Source: Vitrella brassicaformis (lineage: Eukaryota; Sar; Vitrellaceae). From it: a stretch of DNA of 64,000 nucleotides. Made by a program: the position numbers and the translations under genes. Positions within the stretch are counted from its first letter, which is position 1; each line of letters opens with the position of its first letter. The notes below the pieces were generated by a model, which saw only the letters and a list, made by a program, of their open reading frames with translations, did no database searches and was not told the origin of the DNA. Shown here in pieces: positions 10,842 through 22,329 of this stretch. Location of the stretch: the NCBI GenBank assembly GCA_001179505.1, contig CDMY01000231.1:95562-159561 (forward strand). Direction: 5' to 3'.

Positions 10842-11304
10842 GAGAGATGCACGGCCCCATCCTCCCAGCTCCCCCATCGCCCATGCGCACCTGTTTGCTC
10901 CGGTGCTTCTGCAGGTCTTGCTGTGTGATCATCACTGGCAGCTCACAGAAGCCGCTCTGGTGACCGAATCTCAGTGCGTCCCCCACCTCATCCCATCTCT
11001 GGTGCTCCACCAGCCAAAGGGACTGCAACAGCAACCGGTCCCCAAGCTGCTGGTCGTCGAATGACAGAATGGCATCCAATCGAGTGCCGTCTGCAAGTTT
11101 TGCATGACTAAGGGAGTGGGCAAGGCGGCTGCGCAGCACGGCTGCCGGGAAATCGATGGCTGAGGCGAAAAGGGCTGCTGATCTGAGAGTGCCGAGGTCT
11201 TTCAGGGTATGGAAGCGGTGTCGGCTGTCCCTATGGATGAAATCTATCTCATGGCCGTCCTTGTGTGGCGGGTCCGTGCTCTTGCTGCTGATGGTCCCTC
11301 CCAT
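6326..11304 (-). CDS. paralogue B: predicted N-myristoylated protein with giant acidic insertion
   Basis: Seven exons on the minus strand: 10891-11304, 10436-10803, 9963-10354, 7891-9866, 7416-7797, 6711-7331 and 6326-6633. Phases agree throughout, giving about 1486 aa. It starts MGGTISSK, again MGxxxS. Residues 1-~265 match paralogue A, and the C terminus (DAPFKRRFPLTTARARRVLGPIA) matches A's last exon. Between them lie about 1100 residues absent from A: acidic, Ser/Gln-rich, mostly disordered, with two copies of a 40-residue block (LEASGGEELDSDPDDY), a helical stretch (ELIKIICQEAADHI and following) and a tandem FRESLEA.LPPEVVLGLD motif. The first intron of A is absent: coding runs straight through LLLQSLWLVE. 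The last exon is the weakest part; an alternative donor near 6450 would change the C-terminal tail. The start codon lies only 43 bp from a divergent neighbour's candidate start. Confidence 0.8.
6981..7193 (-). repeat. coding duplication, FRESLEA motif twice
   Basis: Segments at about 6981-7047 and 7131-7193 encode FRESLEAELPPEVVLGLD and FRESLEAALPPEVVLGLD, preceded by Asp/Glu-rich residues. They are separated by a Pro-rich linker. The function of the motif is unknown. Confidence 0.8.
9200..9562 (-). repeat. 120-bp direct repeat inside paralogue B
   Basis: Two near-identical copies at about 9200-9322 and 9442-9562, in the same orientation, with offsets of about 240 bp. They encode almost the same 40 residues (GGEELDSDPDDY, WHRGQRSDRAAA). 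One copy has a 3-bp insertion that adds a Gly. The divergence is small, so the duplication is probably recent. Confidence 0.85.
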
Positions 11305-11347
11305 GTTTCCAGATGGCTCAGTCAGGGGACCATCCGTGACCCCTACT
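11305..11347. promoter_or_regulatory. ultra-short divergent intergenic region
   Basis: Only 43 bp separate the start codon of paralogue B (11304, minus) from the first candidate start of the HPR gene (11348, plus). If the HPR gene starts at the internal ATG 11480 instead, the gap is 175 bp. Either way the promoters must overlap each other's 5' ends. Confidence 0.45.
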
Positions 11348-12143
11348 ATGTACAGGAGCCTTGGCCGCCTCTTTCGCTTTCTTTTTTTCTCGGCCGCAAG
11401 CTCGCCCTCCGTGAAACCGCTGCGAGGAGTGAAACTGCTCGTCGCGCCAAGAAAAGGCCGAAAGAAAGGCAAGGAGAAGATGCAGCTGACGAGGATGTGC
11501 CGCAATCTTCTCGATGCCAGCCCAACTCCCGGTGCTGTGAGTGCGCCGAGCAGATCTGAGCCTGTGATGCGCATGAATCCATGGACCTTGGCGAGAGCCG
11601 TCAGCAAGGCCGCCAAGTATGCAAGATGCAACCATCACGCCAGCGACTCACCGATGGTATGCTGTGGTTTGTGTTGGTATGAATCATGTCTGTGTGTGTG
11701 CAGGGAGAACATTCGTGAGGTGTCATTGTGGAAGGGCTTTGCAGCGCGGGCCAAGGAGGTGTCGGCCAAGCTGCAGCCGACAGACATGTCCATGATCCTA
11801 TTCGGATTCGCCAGGATGCGATACAGAGGCGCGTGACTGTTCACCTCACAACCAGACCGACACACACATAACCGGAGGCATCCCTTCTCCCATTCTTTGT
11901 CCGTTTGTTCAGATCGTGAGTTGATGTCTTTGATGGCCAAGGAGCTGGTGCCGATGCTGCCCCTGTTTGCCGCCTCTGACATCGCCTTCTTCCTCTCGTC
12001 CTATGCGCGGCTGCAGCTGCAGAACGCCTTCCTCTTCAACATATTCGCCCGTGAGGTGGCCAGGAAGGTACACGACTTCACGCCAAGAGAACTCAGGTCA
12101 GTAACAAACTGACAACGGAGAGAGCGGAGGAACGGGGAAGTGT

Positions 12144-12178
<35 letters not shown>

Positions 12179-14309
12179 CAGTGAGGTCGTGTATGCGTAC
12201 GCTGTAGCCCAGTTCCACCCCCCCCTGATGTTCGATGTCATCCGCAAACGCATGTTTGAGGTCGCCAGGCACATGGAGCCATGGTTAGCATCATCATATC
12301 CCAGACAGACACATACGTGTGTATAGGCATTTATTCGGCTTCTCCCTGTGTGTGTGTGAAGGCACCTGACGCTTGTGGTCAACGGGTATGCGCGTCTGGG
12401 TTTGCTGGACACGCGGCTGTTCGCCCTGCTGGCTACTGAGATATCCCGGCAGATCGGCGCCTTCCCTGCACGGCCGCTTGCACTCATCGCCAATGCATAC
12501 GCCAGGCTGCGAATAGAGTGAGTCAGTGAGGGAACAACGAGATGCTCCATCGGTCGGCCGGTGGGTCGCTCGCTTGTGTGCATATTTTATGTGTGTCCAG
12601 GAATCGGTTTCTGTTGGAGGTGTTGGGCGATGAGATATTTCGGAAGAGGGCAGACCTGTCGCCTCAGGTAGGGGGCCGCCTAAGGGAGAGCCAGGGGAGA
12701 GCCAGGGGAGAGCGGTCTGCATAGGATTGCTGTTTGTTTGTGTGGTTGATCCGGTCGATTAGGGTGTTGCGTTGGTGGTGAATGCCTATGCACGGCTCAA
12801 CATCGTCAACCCTGTCCTATTCGACTACTTCGCTGACGTGAGGCGACGTCAGCAAAAAGACCGAAAGATCGACAGACCACCGTCAAGTCTGGCTGTGTGT
12901 GTCTGTGTATCAGGCGGTTCCAGCGAGGATGTCGGAGTACCATCTCCACTCTCTGTGTCTGATCGGTGCGGCCTATGCTCGGCAGCAGCACACCGCCCCC
13001 CGGCTGTTCGAGGCCATGGGCGAGCGGATCGGGCAGCTCTCGGCTGAGCTGTACCCGAGAGCCGTCGCATCGTGTGTCTTCTCCTTCGCACAGGTGGCTG
13101 ACTGACATACACTCACATCACATACACTTTCGCACTGAGTATTTGTGTGAATGAATGAGTGGACGTATGTGTGATGTGATGTGTGTGTGATTGTCTGTCT
13201 GTCTGTTTCCCACTCAGCTTGGTGTCCGTCACGGCCCCCTCCTCTACCACGCCCCCATCCATGCCGAGCGATTCGCGTCATCCTACACCTGCGACGAGCT
13301 CGCCATGCTGGCACAGTCCTACGCCCACCTCTCCATCAACAACACCACCCTCTTCCAGACCATCCTGGGCCAGATGCACCGTTTTGCGATGGTGGCCATC
13401 GATGTCAGTGGCACAGAAGACAGCTCCGATTACCATGGCGAGAAGGCCTTCGCCAGCCAGCCACAGGGGGAGGTTAAAGGCAGCGGGGCCGTGCGAGATG
13501 GGCAGGAGTACGTGGATGCGATTGCCCGGTCGGAGGGCACGAGTGAGGGGCGGACTGCCCCGCCGTGTCGGGTGGTGTCCCTCGTGTGGCTGCTGCAGGC
13601 CTTCGCGAAGCTCCACATATTCGATGACCAGGTCAGGGGGACTGCTCCCAAGAGACACAGCCGGGCAGTTTCTTGTTGCTTACGTGTGTTGTGTACGTGT
13701 GTGTGTTCAGGCATTTGACATTCTGGGTGATCAGTTGGGCCTCCGTGTGGAGGAGCTGACGCCCCCAATGATAGCACACGTGCTGTACTCGTTCGCCCAG
13801 TGCACCTACTTCCACCCGAGAGCCCTCAGTGCCATCGTCAACCACCTCCAGGTACTCACATCACATCTGCTCTATTCTACCGCCTGAATATCATCCCATC
13901 TCCATCCATCCATCCATCCATCCATTGGCTGCGCATCCATCGTCCATCTTGGTCCATTCAGTTGCACCGTGCGTCTCTTCACGAGTTCGGCCAGGAGGAG
14001 CTCGATCTGGTCCGTGTGTCGCTGATTGCCCTCGGCTGCTCAGTCGACATGACTCACCAGCACTCGCCCGAGCCCGTCTTCACCTACCGGCCCCCATCGC
14101 ACCTGCAGCTGGCGACGACAGACGGGGCGGGGGAAGGGGCGGAGGTGGATGCGCCCGTGCACATGAATTTCAACGTGGTGCTGCCGTCCTCAGTGCCGCA
14201 CAAGAGGTTCCAGGCACAAACCATTGAACGGCCCCCCTTCGTGCTGCCTGACGTGGGAGCAGCCCAGGGCACAGGCCAGGGGCAGCAGCAGCACGACGCC
14301 AATAAATGA
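11348..14309 (+). CDS. heptatricopeptide (HPR/FASTK-like) repeat protein, probably organellar
   Basis: Eleven exons: 11348-11616, 11704-11828, 11913-12096, 12182-12283, 12362-12517, 12601-12667, 12763-12837, 12914-13093, 13218-13631, 13711-13851, 13962-14309; about 686 aa. Repeated helical units of about 37 residues carry the signature A.AY.RL.......LF..I...I (VNGYARLGLLDTRLFALL, ANAYARLRIENRFLLEVL, VNAYARLNIVNPVLFDYF, AQSYAHLSINNTTLFQTI, LYSFAQCTYFHPRALSAI). This is the pattern of HPR/FASTK-type RNA-binding proteins that act on mitochondrial or plastid RNA, including rRNA fragments in apicomplexans. The N terminus (MYRSLGRLFRFLFFS and Arg/Lys-rich residues) fits a mitochondrial presequence. 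I see no clear C-terminal RAP domain; the tail is disordered. The intron after 11828 has no in-phase GT donor: the only phase-correct solution starts with GC. Start 11348 versus 11480 is unresolved. Confidence 0.85.
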
Positions 14310-14535
14310 ACTGTGTGGGTGGCCTGGCAGTGCATGCCGGGCATGGACGCAGATAGATAGATGGGTGGATGGGTGCAGGTGTGGTGGGGTGGGGTGGCTG
14401 CGGCCCATGTCGATATGAATGAATGATGATCATTTCAGGGGTGCGCGCTTTTCAGCGTCTCGCTCACCCACCCCCCTCCACCCCCCCGTCTCTCCCGACC
14501 TCCCTGACCCTCTCCCTTGTCAGCAAACCAGAACA

Positions 14536-16172
14536 ATGAGGGCCCCTCCATCGCTTATGAGGCCCCCCCACCGTCCCGACATTCAGCTGGACGACATTCG
14601 TGAGGAGGACGCCGTCTTGCGAATCATATCAGAGAAGGCAAAGACCAAGACAGAGAGAGAGCTGGCCTACCAAGGAAGGTGGGCGAGACCATGCATTGGC
14701 ATCCGAGATTGTCCGCATCTTTGTCTTGGTGCGGTGTGCTGTGTGATTCAGATGGTCCGATGGCCTTTGTGAGGTGTGGAATGACTGTGGGTGGTTCATC
14801 GCCACGCTATTCCTCGGCTGTTGGCTGAGACAGGGCGTCACGCTGCAGCGGTCCAACATCATGGGTCTGGCGGAGGCCTGCCCCCTCTTTGGCTTCCTCT
14901 TTCTGGTCTCGGTGGGGCTGCTCTTCGTGTCGTGGTACGGGTACACCAACCTGGTCTTCCTGGCGTGCTTCTTCATACTCATCTACCTCCTGCTGACGTG
15001 GAAATACCACCTCAGATTCAGACACGTAAGCACAGCACAGCACAGCACAGCACAGACCGACAGAAAAGCCAACAGAGACGTACAGTACACTGATGGGATG
15101 GGGGGTATCTGTCTGTTTCTGTCTTAATTGTTGGTTCGATTCAGCGGTTCTCCCTGCCAGCCACCGATTCGACAGAGGATTGCTGCCTCGTGTTTCTTTG
15201 TCTGCCATTCGTCCTGGCCCACCAAGGCAGACACGCAGACAGATTCGCCGGTAGGCAGCAGCAAGCCAACTCAGCAGCAAGCCAACTCCCGTACACTACA
15301 CGCCTGCATATGTCTCTACTCGCTGCATCGCATCAGGTGTGTTGGCGCCCGCCAGGTCGGGTGCTTATTATGACGAAGAGATTGCCATCGGAGACGCCAC
15401 CAAACAGCCACTGGCCCCCACATACGACACCTACCCCCAGCCCAACGCAGGCGACAAGCCCACACAGAAGATGGGCACCAAGCTGACCATGGAGAGTCTG
15501 GAGACGCGAGAGCCGCTCACAGTGCACGGCACCAAGGACACGAGCTTCGTACCCGTCATGATGGGCGGGGGCAGCGGCGAGAGCCTCACCGACAGAGAGA
15601 GACCCGACAGCAACACAAGCCGTGAGACTTCATCAGTCGTTAGACAGGGGCCCCTCATGTCTCAGCTGACGCGTCACCTCTCCGACGAAGCGGTCGTGCA
15701 CCGACACACACACACCGGCCCCTCGGCCACAGCCAGCCAGCAGCTCGCCACCCCGCCAACCCACCTACAGCATTTTTCGTCGTCGCACAGCGACGTCATT
15801 CACTACGCCAACACGCAGAGAGGGGGGCCGGACATACAGGGGCAGGGGAAGCGAGGGCCGCTGAAAGAGGAGGACATCGAGCGAGAACTGATGCGAATGC
15901 GGTCGATGCAGCAGCAGCAGCAGGAGCAAGGCGCCTACCTGCCGTGGCGCCCCAGCTGGCGACGGGCGGCCACACTGGACCCCACTGTTTATGGCAAGCC
16001 TCTGTTTGATCCCGCTGATTTCTACCGCCGTGCCCGCAGCGAGATAGCAGTGCCCGTGACGCAACAGCAGCACATGGGGGATGACGATGCGGCCAGCGGG
16101 ACGACAGAGGGAGGGTCTGGGCGAAAGAAGACGGGCGAGCCGTTCAGAAAAAAGATGAGAGTGGAGAAATAG
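14536..16172 (+). CDS. PLAC8-like membrane protein with long disordered tail
   Basis: Four exons (14536-14678, 14752-15025, 15145-15250, 15337-16172), phases consistent, 452 aa. After about 50 polar residues comes a Cys-containing segment (NDCGWFIATLFLGCW), then two strongly hydrophobic stretches (residues ~80-105 and ~110-135), a basic turn (YHLRFRHRFSL) and a Cys pair (TEDCCLVFLCLPFVLAHQGR). The order Cys-rich entry, membrane segments, R.RF.L, DCC...LC matches a divergent PLAC8/FWL-type domain; such proteins affect cell size or metal handling. Residues ~175-452 are hydrophilic, with Gln/His-rich and basic stretches, ending in a Lys-rich KKMRVEK. It is the only gene on the same strand as its upstream neighbour. 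PLAC8 membership is tentative because the classical CCPC motif is not intact. Confidence 0.75.
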
Positions 16173-16391
16173 ATGAGTTGGACAGATCAGATGGAGAGCT
16201 GAATGAGAACCGAGTTAATTGACAAAGCGACTTGCTGTCTGTCTGTGTGTCTGCGGGGAAGGGCGAAAATAGTTTTGACTCATGTGCCTTTACAGGAGAT
16301 AAGTAAGTATTGACACGCACAGACACGCCAGTTTATGTATATCGACCCGTAAATCGACACACTGGAATAAGTCCACTGAGCCCACTGTTCG

Positions 16392-17995
16392 TCACCCTTC
16401 GTGCCCAGCATCATCACCCTCGGTTGTCCGGTGCCGCGACCTCGACCGCACCCTTGGCTTCTTTGCACCATCCGCAGCAGCAGGAGACAGTTTGGGCCTT
16501 TTGGGCTTCTTGGGGAGACACGACAGGGGGTTCTTGCCCTTCTTCTTCTTTCTGTCAGAGAGACATCAATCAACGGGGGTTGCGGAAGGTGACACACACG
16601 AACCAGTGGTGTCTGCCGTGCGGCCTACTTTTTCTTCTGGGCTGCGTCCTGGTCTTGTTGTGCTTTGGCAGTGGCGTCTTTCAGAAAAGGCCGTTCCCAC
16701 TCCCTCGGACCCGCCTGCTGCTCCTCACGCTGAACACACGCTTGACGCACCGATTCGATCCATGTGTATGAATGAGTATGGTGTGGGTCTGCCTGCCCAG
16801 CCCACCTTGCTGAGGGATGCCTTGGCCGCATCTGAGGGCTCCTCGATGAGCGGCACGCTGCCGTGAAGATACAGCAACGGCACACGTGGAATACGCCTGT
16901 CAGATGAATCAATCATCGTTATTCCGCTCCATCAAGCATGGTTGTATTGGTGCCGCCTGCGATCATGCCGTGAGTGCCGTGCCGACCTGACGAATGCTTG
17001 CAGGGTGCGATCCTGCGTCGCCACGCAGAAACGGTGCGGATTGGAGGACCCTGCACACACAATGAATGACACACAACCTCAATCACAGCAGTGTAGCGCC
17101 CTTGGCGTACCGAGGAGTTGCTTGATGCACTCTGCTGCATCGATGGTGCCCTCCTCCCCCTCGTCCATCTTGCGCCTCTTCCATGCCCGCCATCCGCCAC
17201 CCTCGAGGCTCTCGCGGCTCTGCACAGCCGAGGTGGGCACCACACGATGAACCACATCGTCGTCGTCTTGAGGACAATCGACCTCTCGCGGCCTCTTCTT
17301 GGCACCTGGGGTACATGGTGGACAGACAGGGTGCTCAACACTACTCGCGGAACAGTCAGTACCTGGCGGTGGCGTGCTGGCATCGTGGTCCGCTAATTCG
17401 AGCCCCTCGGCCTCGAGGTCATTTGCATCATCCGCTGCTTCTGGTGGTGCATCCTTGCCGTCTGGTGGCTTTGGCGCTTCCTGGATGGCCTTGGTGTGAT
17501 GGCACTTGTGCCTGAATAGTGAGTCGAGGGAGCGGGCAAGACAACGAATGGGTGAGTGCTGCTGATTGACTGACCTGTAGAAGTTCTTGGCAACGAGCAC
17601 CGCCCCGAGGAGGTCAGGCCCCAGCTTCCGCAACTCAGCCATGGTACACGTTGTCACAACTGATGAATGAATGTACCAGGATAGATACACATCACATATA
17701 TCGGTTCGTTGGCCTCCATCATCCTGACTGACCGACCTGGTGTGCATCTCCCTCCCAGCATCTTGGGCAGCTGTTCCTTGATGTGCACCTTCTGCTTCAA
17801 CGACGCCTGGATGAACGGACCGTCAACTGAGCGCATTGACAACACAACAACAGACAGGGATGGATGAGTGAGATCCGCCATGGTTCTTGCCTGCCTGATA
17901 GGCTTACTGAGGACGCGATATGGTTCGTCGATTCCGCATGCCACCCTGTAGAAGCGCATGATGCGCCTGAACTGCTTCTGACGCTTCGCCTTCAT
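16392..17995 (-). CDS. UTP23: UTP23, rRNA-processing PIN-domain protein
   Basis: Eight exons: 17908-17995, 17737-17826, 17575-17659, 17111-17511, 16987-17050, 16806-16896, 16629-16729, 16392-16551; every phase fits, 359 aa. It opens MKAKRQK..RRIMRFYR, typical of UTP23, which works in the nucleolar SSU processome for 18S rRNA maturation. Family blocks follow in order: GIDEPYRVLIDGPFIQASL, LREQLP-like IKEQLPKMLGG, LRKLGPDLLGAVLVAKNFY, the HKCHH metal-site region, SSNPHRFCVATQD and VPLLYL. The last exon carries KNPLSCLPKK, the conserved UTP23 tail (NPLSC). A Glu/Asp/Pro-rich loop of about 95 residues (within 17111-17511) is inserted between HKCHH and the CVATQD strand, where other family members are short. 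The start at 17995 is chosen because the family begins at MKxKRQK; an upstream in-frame ATG exists at 18139. Confidence 0.95.
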
Positions 17996-18108
17996 CCTTC
18001 TTCTTTGCACCTCTAAGCTCGCAGACGAGGCGGGCGGCGCGAAGAGGAATGTCGTGGCTTGGAAGAGGCGCGGCTGCAGCACTCCGTCAAGGGTGCGTGC
18101 AGTTGGGT
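17996..18108. promoter_or_regulatory. divergent promoter of UTP23 and HIBADH
   Basis: 113 bp between the two start codons (17995 minus, 18109 plus). No repeat and no TATA-like box in an obvious position; the role is inferred from position. Confidence 0.5.
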
Positions 18109-19989
18109 ATGAGATCCCGCTCCTTCTCGACACTAGCATCTGCCCTGGATGCTGATCTCATCGGCTTCATCGGCCTCGGTGAGCAGCAGAGCAGATCCAA
18201 CACGGGAGGTTCATGGTGATCATCGTGTGTATGTATTGCATATATGTGCAGGCAACATGGGTCTGCCGATGGCGTCCAACCTGCTGACGCACGGGCGTAG
18301 GCTGCTGGTGTTCGACATGTCTGATGAGAGGCTGCAGGAGGCCCAGAAGAGGGGTGCCAAGGCCGCACAGAGCGTCGCACATGTGGCCCGGGAGGTGAGC
18401 GAAGCGACCATTGATTGCAGTGCATCTGCATGCACCAGGATGTCTGTGACATTCCTTCGTTCGTTCCTCCTCTGGCTGGGTGTGGTGTGTGTAGGCTCGC
18501 GTCGTGATGACCATGCTGCCGGCCACGAAACACGTCAAGGCCGTGTACCTCGGCGAAACAGGTCAGTCAGCATACATACACACGTGAGGGACCAGATGGA
18601 TGAAGTGAGGCGGAAAGGTTTAGTGAGTGAGTGCGTCCTCGCTGTTGTGCAGGTCTACTCGCCAATCTGGGGGAGAAGGGCAGTCTTATCATCGACTCGT
18701 CGACCATCGACCCTGTGAGTGCGGAAGAGGTCAACAAGGAGGCCACATCGGCGGGTTATCGGATGGTGGATGCCCCGGTGTCTGGCGGCGTGCCTGGGGC
18801 GGTGGACGCGACGCTCACCTTCATGGTCGGGGGCACCGATGACAACTTCAAGGTACGTACGTACGTCCACTACACCTCACCTGTCTGTCGGTCCGCATGG
18901 TTTGCGTGAGTGGTGGCACAATGAATGCGACCAAATCCATCCTGTCCTGCTGTGCTGTTGTTGTATCGTTTCCGATTTGATGTGTGTGGATGTCATGTGC
19001 TGTGATGGGTGGTTCGGTTCAGGCTACCCAGCCGCTGCTGGCCATGATGGGCAAGAGTGTGGTCCATTGTGGGGGCCCGGGCAAGGGAGCAGCCTTCAAG
19101 GTAAGCGTCGCAAGCACAGACGCTGGCCAGCCAGATAAGATAGCACGTGTGTGTCAAGCAAGACTTGCTTGTGTCGCCCTCCCTCTGCAGGTGTGCAACA
19201 ACTTGATCCTTGCCGTGAGCATGCTGGGCGTGTCGGAGGGCTTCAGACTCGCCGAGTCTCTCGGTCAGCCCAGGCTGCCGTGTGACAGATCAGATTCCGG
19301 ACACGCCTAATGCAATGCAATGCAAGCCACACAAGTGTAGTGTCTGTCTGTCTGCCGTGTGTGTCACACGCAGGCGTGGACCTCAACAAGTTCGCCTCAG
19401 TCGTCAACACGTCATCCGGCAGGTACTGTACTTCCCACACAGACACATGGACCGGATGCATCCGTCCACCCAAACCAGCAGGCACACACACGTCTTCGGG
19501 CGGCCCCTCTCTGTGCTGTGGTGTGCAGGTGCTGGTCGTCTGATACCTACAACCCTGCACCCGGTGTCATGGATAACGTACCGGCCTCCAGGTGTGTGAG
19601 TCAGTCAGTCCAGTGGACGAACGATGCGATTCGATGGCATCCATCACAATGAATGCCTATGCTTCGTGATTCGATTCACCATCCGTCGATGCCATGCCAT
19701 GTCATGTGTGCCTTTCAGGGATTATGTGGGCGGGTTTGCGATAGATTTGATGGTCAAGGACCTGGGTCTGGCGCTGAGTGCGGCCGAGGTGACCAAGGCA
19801 CCGCTGCCCGCCACCAAAGAGGCACACCGCCTCTACGGACAAGTCGCCGCCAAAGGTACGTGTAAGTGAAGGCAATTGATGAGCGTCAAGACACTCAGGG
19901 CTGGCCGCATGTGTGTGTGTCTTGGCTGCTGTCACTCAGGTCATGGCTCGTTGGACTTCGGCAGCGTCTACAAGTATGGCGGCACCTGA
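18109..19989 (+). CDS. HIBADH: 3-hydroxyisobutyrate dehydrogenase, mitochondrial
   Basis: Ten exons (18109-18178, 18252-18394, 18495-18561, 18653-18852, 19023-19100, 19191-19263, 19374-19422, 19529-19591, 19719-19855, 19940-19989), all phases correct, 309 aa, normal for the family. It oxidises 3-hydroxyisobutyrate to methylmalonate semialdehyde with NAD in valine breakdown. Visible motifs: Arg/Ser-rich presequence (MRSRSFSTL); Rossmann loop IGFIGLGNMG with MASNLL; the MTMLP strand; the substrate loop DAPVSGGVPGA; the catalytic-Lys helix GKGAAFKVCNN (Lys before VCNN); and KDLGLAL near the C terminus. The short tail ends in FGSVYKYGGT. No missing residues. Divergent from UTP23 with 113 bp between starts. 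Confidence 0.95.
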
Positions 19990-21107
19990 AAGAAAGAGTG
20001 CGTTGGCCGCGTCGTATGCCATCAGCATCAGTTTTTCGTCGACCTGTCTAGCTACACACACACACACACACACAGAGACACAGACATTTACACAGCTCTT
20101 ATGGTGTCAGTCAGTTTCTTCCCTTGGTCGCCCCTGTGCCCGCCTCGGCTGACTTGCCTCTTGATCGATCCACCGACCAAGAGCACAAGTCTGCTGGGCG
20201 TGTCACAGCTGGAGGATGGGGAGGACAGACAGCCTCACTAATGTGTGATGAATCAGTGCATGGGGCGTCTGTCTTTTTTGGGTGACGATTGGTTCATTCT
20301 TATTCCGTTTTGTGCGTCCGTCCGTAGTGGACAGACAAGGCGTGGGGCGGCGCCTTCTCTCTCCTTCCTTTTTTTGAGCCGTACGTGCGTATCTCGTCAG
20401 TCACGGTGAATGTGTGGTGTGTTGCCGTTGTTGCTGCGGAGGTGCTGCCTGTGTGTATCACCGCCTGGTCATAGTCTGTCCATCCCCTTTGTTTGTATGT
20501 GGTGGGGTGGTGTGTGGCAACACAACCTGACGGACCCACCGTGTGTGTTTTTGTGTGAATGCCGCGCCCGTCCCAACCACCGGAAGCTGCTCATTTCGAC
20601 TCGACTGGACTGGCCGTTAACTGGAAAGACATTAACTCATAGCCCAACGTCAGGCAGAGTCTGTCGGTCTGTCATGAAATGAACTGTGTCAATCGACCAA
20701 CTCTCAATCACGCGACAAACATGCCAGCCCATCCTCAGCGCCCGCCTGGCGTATCTTCTAGCGCCCGCCTGGCCCACACGCACACACAAACGAGCACGGG
20801 CCCACCCAATCACCTGGCTATACGACTTCTCAACCAGGCGGCCGGAAAAAGCATTGGCCTCTCTGCCCCACACACCATCCACCGTGACGCCCAAGGGGGT
20901 GAAGTGGATGGACTTGTCCTCGCACACACTGGCGGTTAACCAACGCAGTGGTCGACCGACACACAGTGTGATCCACTCCATGCACTGCACTGAATGCAAT
21001 TGAGTCCACAAACCAACGGACACAAAATCCTTGCAGGCCACGCTTCGCTTCGCTTCGCTTCACCCCTCACTCACAGGACAGACATCTGTCTGTCAACAAA
21101 AAACCCC
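19990..21107. other. convergent intergenic, no gene seen
   Basis: 1.1 k between the stop codons of HIBADH (+) and the phosphodiesterase (-). It contains an (AC)n run at about 20054-20075 and a CTTCG repeat at about 21043-21060. Frames of about 70-130 codons exist but none has splice or domain support. Confidence 0.6.
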
Positions 21108-22293
21108 TCATGCTCGTGCCATCCAGGCACTGAATGCCTTAGGGTAGTCTGTCTGGATGGCTGTGATGCCGTCAGGGTGCCTCACAGCGTACGACCAATC
21201 GCCCTACACACACACATACAGACACACCTGCCGGCCGGCCTGCCGGCCTGCCTACTGATGTGTGTGTGTGATGTGCTGTGTTGTGTTGTGTTGTGATGAG
21301 AGACCCACCTCCTCGTTAAGTATCCAAATGACAACAGGCACCCCCCGCCTCTCCAAATGACGCCACAGACCTGTCAGGACACACACATTCACACACATCA
21401 TGGATAATATGATATATAGATGTGTGGACGATTCAATCAGTGAGGCGCATGACTTGACTTGCCTTGCCCACCTGGTCTGTTGATGAGCACCTTGGCCATG
21501 TAGGCCTTGGCCCAGAACCACCACCCCACCTTCTTGCCCTTCATCTCGGCAACTTTTGCGAACAGATTGACGATAAGGGAATTCACCAAGGGGACATTGT
21601 AGACCTGCAAGCAAGCAACCCATCACACCCCACGCATACGCACACGCACACGCAGCCGCAGCAGAGTGACACTGACGACGGACACACACAGTCCTCCTCG
21701 TGTGTGTACCAGGTTGTTTGGGATGCTCACGAAGGGCAGAAGGCCCATTGTGTAGAGCGCGACGATTCTCAGAAATTCGGGCTTGACAGTGATGCACGGG
21801 ACGGACGTATCCTTGGCCTGCATCACACACAGAGGCCACAGAAAGAAAAGAGGCCACTTGATTCAGCGGCCCCGGTCTGTTTGTCTGGCTGCATACCCAC
21901 CATGAGTTTCTCCTTGAGGGATTTGTTGAAGGGGTTGCCCCAGACAGTGCGGTTCTTCCGCCCCGAATTGACCAGCTCTCGGTACACAGCATCGACTGTC
22001 GCCTGGTCGTCATCCCACAGCTCAAGGATGGCAAACATGTCAGGCCCGAGAGCCGCCAACACATCCTTCAGCAGCGACAGGCGGCCACCTGCGCACACAC
22101 GAACAGACAAACACAACACGCGAACAGCGGTAGGGAGGGAGGGAGGTGTTCGTGCCTGCGTGCGAAAGTGTGTGTCTGTGTGTGACTACCGTACCGTCTG
22201 TTTTGACGGGATGGGGGATCAGCAGGTTGGGTGGCAACTCCTTCTTCAGCGGAGGGATGTCGTCGTAGTTGAGACTGCAGACAGACACAAGAC

Positions 22294-22329
<36 letters not shown>

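Noticed and set aside
15133-15144. GGTTCGATTC, similar to a tRNA T-loop
   Set aside because: It is the 3' end of an intron and no acceptor, D or anticodon arms can be drawn around it.
18087-18533. Minus-strand frame opposite HIBADH exons
   Set aside because: Shadow frame; the plus-strand exons carry the full dehydrogenase motif set in phase.
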